Source: Tritrichomonas musculus (Eukaryota; Parabasalia; Tritrichomonadida; Tritrichomonadidae). From it: a stretch of 64,000 nucleotides of DNA. This document shows positions 9,743 through 18,680 of the stretch, one piece after another. The notes beneath the pieces are model-generated. The model was not told the origin of the DNA and made no database searches. It worked only from the letters and a program-made list of their open reading frames with translations. The translations under genes and the position numbers were made by a program. The stretch is taken from NCBI GenBank assembly GCA_039105265.1, contig JAPFFF010000020.1, positions 186,001 to 250,000 of the forward strand. The letters run 5' to 3'. Positions within the stretch are counted from its first letter, which is position 1, and every line of letters starts with the position of its first letter.

Positions 9743-11179
9743 ATTGTTATTAAACAGCCAATCTCTAACACCTTCAATCAAATAAGCAACTTTCCATGTG
9801 TACATATGCTCATCACCTGGATTGTAAGGAATGTCATCAGGCATCACTGTGTGGTTCACAAATTTAACGTACATTTTGTCATTTCCTTCCTTCAGAATAT
9901 TCTGGACATTCATTCTCTTCTCTTCTTCTGTCGCGTTTCCATACCATCTAGCTCTACTTATCTTGGCACCGAGTGACTCCAGATTTTCCATTGCCTTGTC
10001 ATTTTGTGCAGGTGCCTTCATATCGGCTTCCGAACACAAAATCCAAAATGTCTGATTTAGCAAATTTTCCATAATTTTGACATCCCATTGTCCAGCAACG
10101 AACAAGCCCGAGGAAAAGAAGTCGGGATATTCACACATGAGAGAGATGGATGCCATGCAGCCCATTGACTGTCCTGTGGTGTATAAACGGTTTGTGTCAA
10201 TTTTATTTTGATATCTATTGTTGATGAGATCATTGAGCATCGGGACGATGTAGGAATATTGACCTGTGTGCATGAAGCTATCGTTCACAATCGTTTCAGT
10301 GAAACATGGAGCAACGATGAAAGATTCATGTTTTAATTGTTCTTCTTTGGTGGCCCAAATGGTGGCTCCAACACCCTGAAATAGAGTCATTCTGGTGTCA
10401 TTACACATGACAGATGCGTCATGCATAAATAAAATTAAAGGATATTTCTCATCTGATGATAGAGATGTAGATCCTTTTCGTAAACTTTCGGGAACATAAA
10501 GATTATAGGTAAGATTTTGATTAGTATCGGCTTGATTAGTGTATTGCTGAGTTATAAAGTCATCTACAATTAAATTAACTGATTTATTGATATCTAGATT
10601 ATTTGTATAAACTTTTGAACTTTTTAAAAGAACGTCGCCATTTAGCAATTGAATATCAGTTTCTTGCTTTACATGCAAGGTGACGTTTCTTCTTCCTTGA
10701 AAGTTTATTTCATCAATTCGATATAAAATTGGAGCTCCCGGGTCTTTTGGATCGAGCTCAATTATTATATATTTTCCATTTTCTGAAAGATGAGGATTAT
10801 TTAATGATGAAGATGAATGAATATTAGTAATATTTCTTTCATTAACAGAGAAACATTGATTAGTAAGTTTAGAATTATCAATAATATATTCTTGACGACC
10901 TTTTTCATCAAAGATATTGATTGCAATTGCAGTGATTCTTTGACCATCAGGGTATACTTCGGCTATTAATGTAATATTAAGATCTGTTACTATATCAATA
11001 TTTTCAATATCTTTCAAAAAAACAAAAACAAAAACAATTAATACTGTCATTCCAGCTAATGCAACTATTGATAATGAAACAATTAAAATTACCATAGCCT
11101 TACGACTGATGGGTTTACAACATTGCTTTTTTTGTTCATTATCATCTTTTAATTGTTCCCATTCATCAACGTGGTTCAT
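9731..11179 (-). CDS. Membrane-anchored alpha/beta-hydrolase esterase
   Basis: A 482-residue type II membrane protein. A short cytosolic head with CCKP is followed by one strongly hydrophobic helix at about residues 28-56, then a variable Asn-rich region with many NxT/NxS sequons. The C-terminal part is an alpha/beta hydrolase of the bacterial poly(3-hydroxybutyrate) depolymerase or feruloyl-esterase type: LILFMHDAS near 248, the nucleophile elbow GQSMG with Ser338, an acid in SEADMKAP (Asp386) and a histidine in DEHMYTW (His458), all in the right order. It probably works on the outer face of the plasma membrane or in the secretory lumen; the substrate is unknown. The start was set at the first ATG (11179). 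It converges on the small ORF at 9593. Confidence 0.85.
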   Translation of the reverse strand: MNHVDEWEQLKDDNEQKKQCCKPISRKAMVILIVSLSIVALAGMTVLIVFVFVFLKDIENIDIVTDLNITLIAEVYPDGQRITAIAINIFDEKGRQEYIIDNSKLTNQCFSVNERNITNIHSSSSLNNPHLSENGKYIIIELDPKDPGAPILYRIDEINFQGRRNVTLHVKQETDIQLLNGDVLLKSSKVYTNNLDINKSVNLIVDDFITQQYTNQADTNQNLTYNLYVPESLRKGSTSLSSDEKYPLILFMHDASVMCNDTRMTLFQGVGATIWATKEEQLKHESFIVAPCFTETIVNDSFMHTGQYSYIVPMLNDLINNRYQNKIDTNRLYTTGQSMGCMASISLMCEYPDFFSSGLFVAGQWDVKIMENLLNQTFWILCSEADMKAPAQNDKAMENLESLGAKISRARWYGNATEEEKRMNVQNILKEGNDKMYVKFVNHTVMPDDIPYNPGDEHMYTWKVAYLIEGVRDWLFNNNLNK

Positions 11180-11911
11180 TTCAAACAAAAACTTTGAAAG
11201 GATGCCGATGAATATTTTTTTTTTTATATAAAAATTGATTTATAACTAAAATTTTCCAGAAAATACAAATACATTTTAAAATAAAAAAGTAATTTATAAA
11301 TATTACTAATTATTTTATATTATCAATTATTATTTAAATGTTATTTCTGAAGATATAAATTTTATAATAATTTGTATAGTTTATAAAAATAAACGAAAGA
11401 TTGATAAAGAATTTGTGGGAACGATTAGATATTAAATTTTTCTATGAGTTTTAACAAAAAATATCTCTTTGATATCTAATCGTTTAAATTATTATAATCT
11501 ATTTCTAATTTAAATATAGGACTATTATCATATATATATTCCATTAATAAATCAAGTACTTTTCATTCATCTCTATGAGTTTAAAAAAAATTATATCTCT
11601 ATTAATATTTATTTTATTAATATAACCTTTGATAAATTATGATTTTATATAATAGTATCAATAATTTTATCATATGAAATAAAGATATTAAACGGTTAAA
11701 ATTTCCATTTGTGCATTAAAACTTTTTCAGAGTGTTAAGAAATAAAATTGAATGTAATATCTGAAAAAAATATTCACAATTTGAAAAGATTATTCAAAAT
11801 TGATAAGTTATCTCATTTTAACTAAACTTTTTGTATAATATCGTCAACTACTTAAAGAATCAAATATTCAATTAACAGATAATATATTTTTAACTTCATT
11901 TATATTCTTAA
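11180..11911. other. AT-rich divergent intergenic region with a hairpin
   Basis: Lies between the divergent esterase and aldolase genes. Arms of 13 bases at 11420-11432 (AACGATTAGATAT) and 11472-11484 are perfect inverted repeats. The phrase CTATGAGTTT occurs twice, at about 11442 and 11572, and again in the spacer near 52.4 kb. No gene is seen. Confidence 0.45.
11896..11903 (+). promoter_or_regulatory. Initiator of the aldolase gene
   Basis: TCATTTAT fourteen bases before the ATG at 11912 fits the trichomonad initiator; A at 11898 would be +1. Confidence 0.6.
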
Positions 11912-12796
11912 ATGAATACAGATATGCTTAATCGCATGAAAGACGGAAAAGGCTTCATTGCTGCTCTTGATCAGAGTGGCGGTAGCTCACCAAAGGCTCT
12001 TGCACTCTATGGCGTTACAGAGGACATGTACCACAACGATGATGAAATGTTCGAGCAGATGCACGAAATGAGATCACGTATTATGCAGAGCCCAGCTTTC
12101 ACCAAGGAACACATATTAGCCGCAATTCTTTTCCAGAATACAATGCACCGTAAAGTAGACGGAAAGCTTACAGCAGATTTCTTATGGCAAGAGAAAGGTG
12201 TCGTTCCTATCTTAAAAGTTGATCTTGGTTTAGCTCCACAAGCAGATGGTGTTCAATTAATGAAGCCAATTCCAACCCTCGATGATGTTTGCGAGGATGC
12301 TGTTAAACATCATATTTTCGGAACAAAAATGAGGTCAGTTATCAAAGAAGTCAATCCAAAAGGTATCGCAGCAGTTGTAGATCAACAATTTGAATTCGCT
12401 TTAAAGATCGCTTCGCACGGACTTGTTCCAATTATCGAACCAGAAGTTGATATTCATACTGTCAATAAAGAAAAAGCTGAAGAACTCCTTCTCGCTGAAT
12501 TTAATAAGCATCTTGCTAAATTGCCTCAAGATACAAAATTAATGTTCAAAGTCACAATCCCAACAAAGGATGGTCTATATACCGACTTGATGAAAGATCC
12601 TCGCGTTGTCCGTGTTGTCGCTTTATCTGGTGGTTATCCAAGAGATGAAGCTTGCCAACTTTTGGCAAAGAACCCAGGACTTATCGCTTCATTCTCACGT
12701 GCTTTAACACAAGGCCTTAAGAAGCAACAAACTGACGATCAATTCAATCAACTTCTCAGAGCTTCAATTGATGAAATTTACAAGGCATCCATATAA
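11912..12796 (+). CDS. Class I fructose-bisphosphate aldolase, bacterial type
   Basis: A 294-residue aldolase of the short bacterial class I type that cleaves fructose 1,6-bisphosphate in glycolysis. Diagnostic stretches are FIAALDQSGGSSPKAL at 15-30, ILKVDLGL near 100-107, PIIEPEVD near 173-180 and LMFKVTIPTK near 210-219, where Lys213 is the expected Schiff-base lysine. Length matches Staphylococcus-type enzymes and is shorter than animal class I aldolase. Trichomonads are known to use a class II, metal-dependent aldolase for glycolysis, so this gene is either a second isozyme or has another sugar-phosphate role. The bacterial type suggests lateral transfer. The body of the gene is clearly richer in G+C than its flanks, suggesting good expression. 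Confidence 0.93.
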   Translation: MNTDMLNRMKDGKGFIAALDQSGGSSPKALALYGVTEDMYHNDDEMFEQMHEMRSRIMQSPAFTKEHILAAILFQNTMHRKVDGKLTADFLWQEKGVVPILKVDLGLAPQADGVQLMKPIPTLDDVCEDAVKHHIFGTKMRSVIKEVNPKGIAAVVDQQFEFALKIASHGLVPIIEPEVDIHTVNKEKAEELLLAEFNKHLAKLPQDTKLMFKVTIPTKDGLYTDLMKDPRVVRVVALSGGYPRDEACQLLAKNPGLIASFSRALTQGLKKQQTDDQFNQLLRASIDEIYKASI

Positions 12797-13127
12797 AACA
12801 ATTAGAGAATAGAAATTAGATAGATTTAATAAAAATTAATTAATATTCTAAATATAAAACCATTTATTAATATTATTATAAATCTTATAAAATTTGATTT
12901 CATTTTTTTTTTTTCAACAAGAAAACAGGATTTAAAATATCAATATAAAACCATTTAAACTTTTTATTAACATTATTAATTTTGATATTTTTTCTCAAAA
13001 ACTAAATAATTAATATTTGATGATAATGAAAGCTTATTTGATTACAACATAATCCAAACTAACATTTCAAATTTAATCAAAAAAATCAATTAAAAAATAA
13101 ATTATTAATCATTACTTTTTTATTTAT
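12797..13127. other. Intergenic spacer between convergent genes
   Basis: AT-rich 3' flanks of two converging genes. No gene or repeat recognised. Confidence 0.4.
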
Positions 13128-14696
13128 TTATTTAGCAGTCAAAACTCCGAAAAGTTCGAATGCTGAGAGGCTGAGCTCTCCCTGGTCCTGCACTCTTGTC
13201 GTGAAATTTTTGAGCAATACGAACTTGAAGTACGAGTAAGACTTGGATCTTCTCTCGACCTGGAAAGTCTTCATTGGCCTTGGGACGTTCATTGAAGGTG
13301 CATTTTTCACGTAGACGATCAAGTCCTTCTCCTCGAATTTTGCGGGGTCGTTCGATCCGTAGATCTTCCACGACATTGGCTGCGAGTAGAAAGATTTCTC
13401 TCCTCTTGAAGCGAGTGTGTAGTAGTCCAACCGCAGCGTGTAGTGGTGGAACCCAACGATGATCCAGGCTGTGTCAATTGAGCACTTTTTGCCATCGTAG
13501 TTGCTCCACCATCGCTGCGGATTGTGGTCGAAGAGCGAGTACTTGAATGACTCGCCTTTCATGTTCTTCGGGATGATCAAGTCGACCTCCTTCTTCCACT
13601 GCGAAAGGTTGTCCTGAAGCATCGTGATGACGCCACTCAGCTCGTAACCGCTCTCAAAATCAACGATCACAGATTGTGAGGATTTGAGAGGAGGAACGGG
13701 CGCAGGCTTGTTCCTCCTGCAGCCTCTGATGCCGCCGGTTGGAGTGGCGGTTTCCCCTGTCGGTATCGGCATCGAATTTGTTTGGTGAAGTGAAGTCATC
13801 GGCGGTTGAGGTGACTTGATAATTGTTGCCGATGAGGACGATAGGTTTTTCGGTTGTGAGGTCGGAGGTGTTGGAATTTTTGACACGGTCTGTTCGGATC
13901 CCTTTGAAGGTGACTGTGGCGGTGCTGGCGGTTTTGACAGGGTCTGTTCGGGTTTCTTTGATAATTCAATAGGTCTGTTTGAATTTTCGGTTTGTTCGTT
14001 TTTAACGTCTTTTGTGAGCCTTTGCGTGAACTTTTTCAGTATCTGTGGAGGGACTGTATCGTACGAGACATAGTCGAAGAGTTCCTTCATCTGCCGCGAT
14101 GTCAGCAATGAGAAATCGCAGTATTCGAACAGCGAAATGAACTCGTTTTTCCTCTGCGGAGACTCAAACATTGACTTTTTCTGAAGAAGATCTGAAATAA
14201 AGTCAAAATCAACCGAAATTTGCGGATTTTTCGAGAAGATCTCATTCAGAATATAAAATGGTAGATAAAGAGCTTTTTCACTTTTTGATAGAAGTGGCCA
14301 ATTGTCTCCAGCATATTTAATAATATTTTTCTCACTGATGTGAAAAGCTCCAAGATAGCTTAGAATGTCGAATATATTCTCCGGGGTTAATTGGATTCGT
14401 CGATATGAATTTGTGGCCTCAGATAATTGCGTGATTCCGAGGATATCTCCTATGTATCCTAAGAAAAAGGCATTATTTTGGTTGATATCAATTGAACGGC
14501 CGTAAAATAAATCTATAACAAGTTCAAACATTCCTTGCGGATCGTTTAATTCATAAAATTGATAGACCAGATATTTTTCAGTTGGATCTAATTGCTGAAT
14601 TGTACTCGAAAAAGGTTTGACAAGTGATAATGGAACAAAATAATGCGAGTTATCAACAATAAACTCAATTTCAGAATGATTAGAAAATGGATCCAT
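13128..14696 (-). CDS. BTB-like, proline-rich and F5/8-type C domain protein
   Basis: A 522-residue protein with a BTB/POZ-like N-terminus (residues 8-100, FIVDNSHYFVPLSLVKPFSS), a helical BACK-like region to about 225, a Ser/Pro/Thr-rich linker (about 235-340, with TLSKPPAPPQSPSK and related phrases) and a discoidin-like F5/8-type C domain at about 350-520 that ends in LSLSAFELFGVL. This layout resembles BTBD9-like proteins and is common in trichomonads. A cullin-adaptor role is possible but not shown. The part coding for residues about 320-522 exceeds 50% GC while the first half is near 33%, an unusual shift within one gene. A TCATTC initiator lies 14 bases upstream. Confidence 0.82.
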   Translation of the reverse strand: MDPFSNHSEIEFIVDNSHYFVPLSLVKPFSSTIQQLDPTEKYLVYQFYELNDPQGMFELVIDLFYGRSIDINQNNAFFLGYIGDILGITQLSEATNSYRRIQLTPENIFDILSYLGAFHISEKNIIKYAGDNWPLLSKSEKALYLPFYILNEIFSKNPQISVDFDFISDLLQKKSMFESPQRKNEFISLFEYCDFSLLTSRQMKELFDYVSYDTVPPQILKKFTQRLTKDVKNEQTENSNRPIELSKKPEQTLSKPPAPPQSPSKGSEQTVSKIPTPPTSQPKNLSSSSATIIKSPQPPMTSLHQTNSMPIPTGETATPTGGIRGCRRNKPAPVPPLKSSQSVIVDFESGYELSGVITMLQDNLSQWKKEVDLIIPKNMKGESFKYSLFDHNPQRWWSNYDGKKCSIDTAWIIVGFHHYTLRLDYYTLASRGEKSFYSQPMSWKIYGSNDPAKFEEKDLIVYVKNAPSMNVPRPMKTFQVERRSKSYSYFKFVLLKNFTTRVQDQGELSLSAFELFGVLTAK

Positions 14697-14704
14697 TTAT
14701 AAGT

Positions 14705-14712
14705 ATGAATGA
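14705..14712 (-). promoter_or_regulatory. Initiator of the BTB/F5-8C gene
   Basis: On the minus strand TCATTCAT precedes the ATG at 14696, giving a leader of about 14 bases. It matches the trichomonad initiator pattern. Confidence 0.6.
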
Positions 14713-15110
14713 TTTTTTTTTTTTGAATGAAAATAAAATGGCAAAAATGCCAGGCTTATATTTTCTTTGAAAAAAATATGTTTTTTTCCATCTTAAAAAA
14801 AAATCTAAAAATGAAAATGAAATCTCTAGCAAATAGATAAAAAATGCCGAATTTCATCAGTATTCTCATTTTTTTTTCAAATCATATATTTTTTATTCTA
14901 TATTTTTTAAAGATTATCAAATAATCAGTATGTTTTGGAGATAACTTTCCAATGATTGATTTATCATCATATGCATTAAACATCATACACTCATTAGTAT
15001 TTTTTTTTTTTTTTTATAAATATGATTATCAAATGATTATAATTTTGCAATTTTTTAAAAATTTTTTAAGCAGATCAGTTTAATAATTAAACTTTAATTT
15101 TAAAAATTGA
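14713..15110. other. AT-rich intergenic spacer
   Basis: Runs of A and T, including a 17-base T run near 15000-15016. No gene is seen. Confidence 0.4.
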
Positions 15111-15821
15111 TCAAATCATTGTTCCAAAATATTCAAGAGCTGAGAATCCAAATATATAATTGCCATCTGCATTTACTCCAGTTTGCCTGATTTTTAGGTA
15201 TCTGTAATATTCATCATTGCCAAGCTTTTCTTGAATTTCAAATGTGTGTGTAACACTACAATTATTCAGTACAGAAATATTCTGGCGTGAATCAAGGGTT
15301 TTCCATTCTTTATTATCATTTGATCCTTCGATAACCCAGTTCATTGGATGCCAGTCACCTTTGCCACATGGCTTTGACATGATTGAATAGTGCGCTGGCT
15401 GCACTTTCCGTTCTTTAAAGTCGTACACAAGCCACGAGTCTTTTTCATCGTTTGATACAAATCGAGTTCTCTTGTTGTCAAGATCAACAGCAAACTTTGG
15501 CTTACGAATATCGCTATTTCCACCTCCGCAGTCAGATGAAGCAGTGACTTCGACAACACCTTTGTCATGAACATTTCCGTTGCATTCTTGCGTCAATTTT
15601 CGAATGATTCCATTCAATTCGTTCTCTTTCTTACCATCGAAAAGAACGGTCAAAACTGGCTTTGTTGTTGATTCTTCTTTCTTCAATGCTTTGCGGTATC
15701 TTGCCTTTGGCGTGTCTTCTTTTGTATCTGTTCTGATCAAACGCTTGCAAATGTTCCTCCACAGTGCTGAACCGATTTCGTTTGGATTGATTCTCATCAG
15801 CATTTCTTCAAATTTGCTCAA
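15111..15821 (-). CDS. F5/8-type C domain half of a broken BTB/F5-8C gene
   Basis: Encodes about 230 residues. The start LMRINPNEIGSALWRNICKRLI is the end of the helical region that in relatives links BTB to the discoidin-like domain. The rest is an F5/8-type C domain (TASSDCGGGNSD, SWLVYDFKERKVQPAHYSI, MNWVIEGSNDNKEW, and a final FGFSALEYFG). It has no convincing start of its own: the nearest ATG is internal at 15803. The upstream frame (15808-16497) ends exactly where this one takes over, so the two halves are one gene split by a one-base slip near 15808-15820. Either a sequencing error or a recent inactivation would explain it. Confidence 0.75.
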   Translation of the reverse strand: MSKFEEMLMRINPNEIGSALWRNICKRLIRTDTKEDTPKARYRKALKKEESTTKPVLTVLFDGKKENELNGIIRKLTQECNGNVHDKGVVEVTASSDCGGGNSDIRKPKFAVDLDNKRTRFVSNDEKDSWLVYDFKERKVQPAHYSIMSKPCGKGDWHPMNWVIEGSNDNKEWKTLDSRQNISVLNNCSVTHTFEIQEKLGNDEYYRYLKIRQTGVNADGNYIFGFSALEYFGTMI

Positions 15822-16497
15822 TCAGCTCATACATCTCAATAAGACTCAAGTTTTCACATTCATCATTTTTGCTGAAAATTTCATTGATAAGGTCAAAAAG
15901 CCAATCTTCACTTTCAATTGTTATTTGGTCACATAACAAAATCTTTTGAATTATTTTTATTGGAAGATTTTTGATTTCTTCTTTACCAATGCAATATAAA
16001 TGACTGGATATCATGTTAATTAAATAATTCACGTCAATTTGCATGCTGCCATTTTGCTTTGAAAGCTGATCAATCATTTTTATTTCGTCTAAATAAAATT
16101 GAATTTGCTCTTCTTCGTTTTCTTTTGGATAAAGCTCCCTCATTTTAGAATAAAGCTCTTCATTACAAAGTAAAATTGATAGATACCGGATTTTCTCACT
16201 TTGCGTTTCGTTAATGGTGACTTGAGAACCATTTGATAAATCAATAATAATATGTTTGAGATCATCTGAAATATAATCGTTTGAATCATTCATGTTGACA
16301 TTTGGTGGAAGTTGAAGATGAATTGAGTCGATTGTCGGATCGGAATGATGAAGATGTGAAACCAATGGTGATAAAAACTCCGCACACATGCTATTCATAT
16401 GGAAATCCTTTTCCCCAAAAATAAATGTAAATTGCTTCTCATCTTTTATAACGTTTTTAAATCCTGATGAGGAGAGAATGAATGATTTTGTAGCCAT
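15808..16497 (-). CDS. BTB-like half of a broken BTB/F5-8C gene
   Basis: A 229-residue product from the ATG at 16497. It begins MATKSFILSSSGFKNVIKDE and contains a BTB-like fold (FTFIFGEKDFHMNSMCAEFLSPLVS, then RYLSILLCNEELYSKM), followed by BACK-like helices (IDQLSKQNGSMQIDVNYLINMISSHL is such a helix pair). It stops after ELIEQI. Removing one base in the AAATTT stretch at about 15810-15815 would continue the reading directly into the F5/8-type C half, giving a protein of about 460 residues with the same layout as its neighbour at 13128-14696. The two neighbours are thus a diverged tandem pair. Confidence 0.72.
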   Translation of the reverse strand: MATKSFILSSSGFKNVIKDEKQFTFIFGEKDFHMNSMCAEFLSPLVSHLHHSDPTIDSIHLQLPPNVNMNDSNDYISDDLKHIIIDLSNGSQVTINETQSEKIRYLSILLCNEELYSKMRELYPKENEEEQIQFYLDEIKMIDQLSKQNGSMQIDVNYLINMISSHLYCIGKEEIKNLPIKIIQKILLCDQITIESEDWLFDLINEIFSKNDECENLSLIEMYELIEQI

Positions 16498-17026
16498 TAA
16501 TCAAAAAATAAACGATCAAAAAACGTTTTTATAATATTAAAATATCTCATTTTCTGTTGGTAATTATATATAATATATTTTACTCAAAATTACTAATCAA
16601 ATAATGATAAATAATAAATCAAAACAATGCTAATTTTAAAAAAGAATCAATTTATTGAAAATATAAAGAGCTGAAATTTATGTTAAAAAAGCATAACATG
16701 TACCAATATACATTTATTTTAGGAGAGCAATAAAAGATACAAGTGAAAAAACAATTCGTTTTAATAATATAATCAAATTTTTTTTTTTTTATGATATAAA
16801 AAGAAGAATTTCCTTTTTTGTTTTTTACTTTTTATTCGTTATCAATATTCCCATATTAGTTATTTTGGACTCTTCAATAATTTTTTTTATTTAGCTAAAA
16901 TCGCGGCTTTAAACAATTTTAAATTCATTATCTTTTCAAAATGATGAGTATAAATCAATACATTTGAATGGATTATTTACAGTTTATTAGTAATAAGAAT
17001 TTTTTGTTTATAATTATTATAATAAT

Positions 17027-17091
17027 ACCAAACATGCTTTGTTCAATTAATCCATTCTAATAATTTTACCAAACATGCTTTGTTCAATTAA
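17027..17091. repeat. 24-base direct repeat
   Basis: Two identical copies of ACCAAACATGCTTTGTTCAA plus TTAA at 17027-17050 and 17068-17091, upstream of the metacaspase-like gene. They could be a duplicated regulatory site or a replication slip. Confidence 0.55.
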
Positions 17092-17391
17092 ATAAAGAGA
17101 ACCATAGTTCAGAGAGAAGATATCATTTCTTTTATTATCCATTGAATCAAAAATAATGTTATCAAAATATAATCGTTCAGGTTATAATTTTAACGATCAA
17201 GAGATAATTTTTGATAATAGTTTTCTATTGAATTATTCTGAGGAATTATTAATATCTTGAAACTTTTTCAAAACAATCACTATACAAAAAAATTATCAAT
17301 CTAAAAAATTGAATAAAAAATTTTCAATTAAATTGAATGGAAAAATTATAATTTATGAAGAAATCTAATCTTAAAAGAAATCATGAAAATA

Positions 17392-17404
17392 TCATTTCAT
17401 TTTT
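17392..17404 (+). promoter_or_regulatory. Double initiator of the metacaspase-like gene
   Basis: Two overlapping TCATTT motifs begin at 17392 and 17397, 15-20 bases before the ATG at 17414. Both fit the trichomonad initiator. Confidence 0.6.
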
Positions 17405-17413
17405 ATTTTTAAA

Positions 17414-18451
17414 ATGCAAAACTACGTTCTTGATGATTACCAAAAAGGCATTAATGCAGATGCTGATAACACCACTTGCTATGATAAGCCAGATAAAAAA
17501 CAAAAACATCCACATTATGAACACAGAACAGCCAAAATGTTAAAGAAGAACAATGAATTCTCTCAGAAAAAATTCCAAAAAGTCCGTCATGTTAACAATG
17601 AGAAGAAACTTCGTAGAGCTTTCAAACGTATTGCCCGTCGATTAAATCATGTCAGTAGAGATTCCATGCCAAGAGGCGGATATGATAAAGTTTGCTTAAT
17701 TCTCATGAACACAATTGATCACCACAAGCATGATCCAAAGATTGGAGCCATGAATGATGGATATCTCTTTGGCCTTTACCATCATCGACTTGGATTCAAA
17801 GTCTTCTACTTACACAACTGCATCCAAGGAAACTATCCTAAATATCTCCAATTCTTCTTGTTCCACACAACTGAAAACTTGACTGTTTATTATTCAGGAC
17901 CAGATGCATGTGAGAACGGCGCACATGGAGTTGAATTCAGGCATGACAAGATTGTTACAGCTCAACAATTCGGTCATTTGGTTGCACGTGATAACAACGG
18001 AAAGTGCAAAGTTGTCTTCGTATCTGATACCCCAGCAGGTGGATCCGTTTACGACATTTCTCAAGTCACAAAGCTTGGAAATCCAAATCCTTCACCAATG
18101 CTCATGTTCTATACAAACAAGTCAACTGATCCAAGCACTAAAGAAGGAAGAAGATCTCATGGCGTTTTCACTTACTACTTCTGCAAGATCCTCTACGATG
18201 ATCCTTCGATCTCAGCTAAAAGAGTTGTTGAAAGATTAAATGGTTTCATGAATCGTTTCGGTCATTCAATCTCATGCGAATCAACTGATCCAGCAATAAT
18301 GAACGATCCAGTTTACTCCCCAGGCCATCATCCAGCTGGAGATCCAGTTGTTGAAGCATTGGCTGCAGAAAGTGCTTCCGATTCAAATGACAACTCAAAT
18401 TCATCAGATTATTCTGCTGAAGAACCAAATTCATTTTCTGGTGAACTTTAA
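17414..18451 (+). CDS. Metacaspase-like (caspase-fold) pseudoenzyme
   Basis: A 345-residue protein whose middle (about residues 90-310) reads like a clan CD caspase/metacaspase domain: VCLILMNTIDHHK near 93, then NDGYLFGLYHHRLGFKVFYL near 114-133, LTVYYSGPD at 156-164 and KVVFVSDTPAGGS at 199-211. In active enzymes the third segment is YYSGHG and the fourth is DSCHSG. Here the histidine position reads P-D and the cysteine position falls in DTPAGG, so both catalytic residues appear replaced. The first 85 residues are basic and lysine/arginine-rich; the last 30 are Ser/Asp/Asn-rich. It is probably a non-proteolytic relative that binds rather than cuts. Codon use suggests an expressed gene. Confidence 0.78.
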   Translation: MQNYVLDDYQKGINADADNTTCYDKPDKKQKHPHYEHRTAKMLKKNNEFSQKKFQKVRHVNNEKKLRRAFKRIARRLNHVSRDSMPRGGYDKVCLILMNTIDHHKHDPKIGAMNDGYLFGLYHHRLGFKVFYLHNCIQGNYPKYLQFFLFHTTENLTVYYSGPDACENGAHGVEFRHDKIVTAQQFGHLVARDNNGKCKVVFVSDTPAGGSVYDISQVTKLGNPNPSPMLMFYTNKSTDPSTKEGRRSHGVFTYYFCKILYDDPSISAKRVVERLNGFMNRFGHSISCESTDPAIMNDPVYSPGHHPAGDPVVEALAAESASDSNDNSNSSDYSAEEPNSFSGEL

Positions 18452-18680
18452 TTAATTTAGATAATTTAACCAAATAAATATATGTATTTTTTTTTTTAAA
18501 TCTCTTATATATTTATTTTAATATTTAGTAATTTTCATTCAAGAAAACCGTTTTGGCCTTATTTTGACCATAACCGTTACTATAGTGTTTTTATTTGTGA
18601 TCTAAAACAAAAGAATAAGAAAAGGATTGAAATTTTATTAAGTATCATTACCAGTCCTATCGATAATTTTTCCAGCTTTT

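Larger units (their letters stand above)
16498..17413. other. Long divergent spacer with a direct repeat
   Basis: AT-rich spacer between divergent genes. A 24-base direct repeat (ACCAAACATGCTTTGTTC...) is at 17027-17050 and 17068-17091, 41 bases apart. No gene is seen. Confidence 0.45.
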
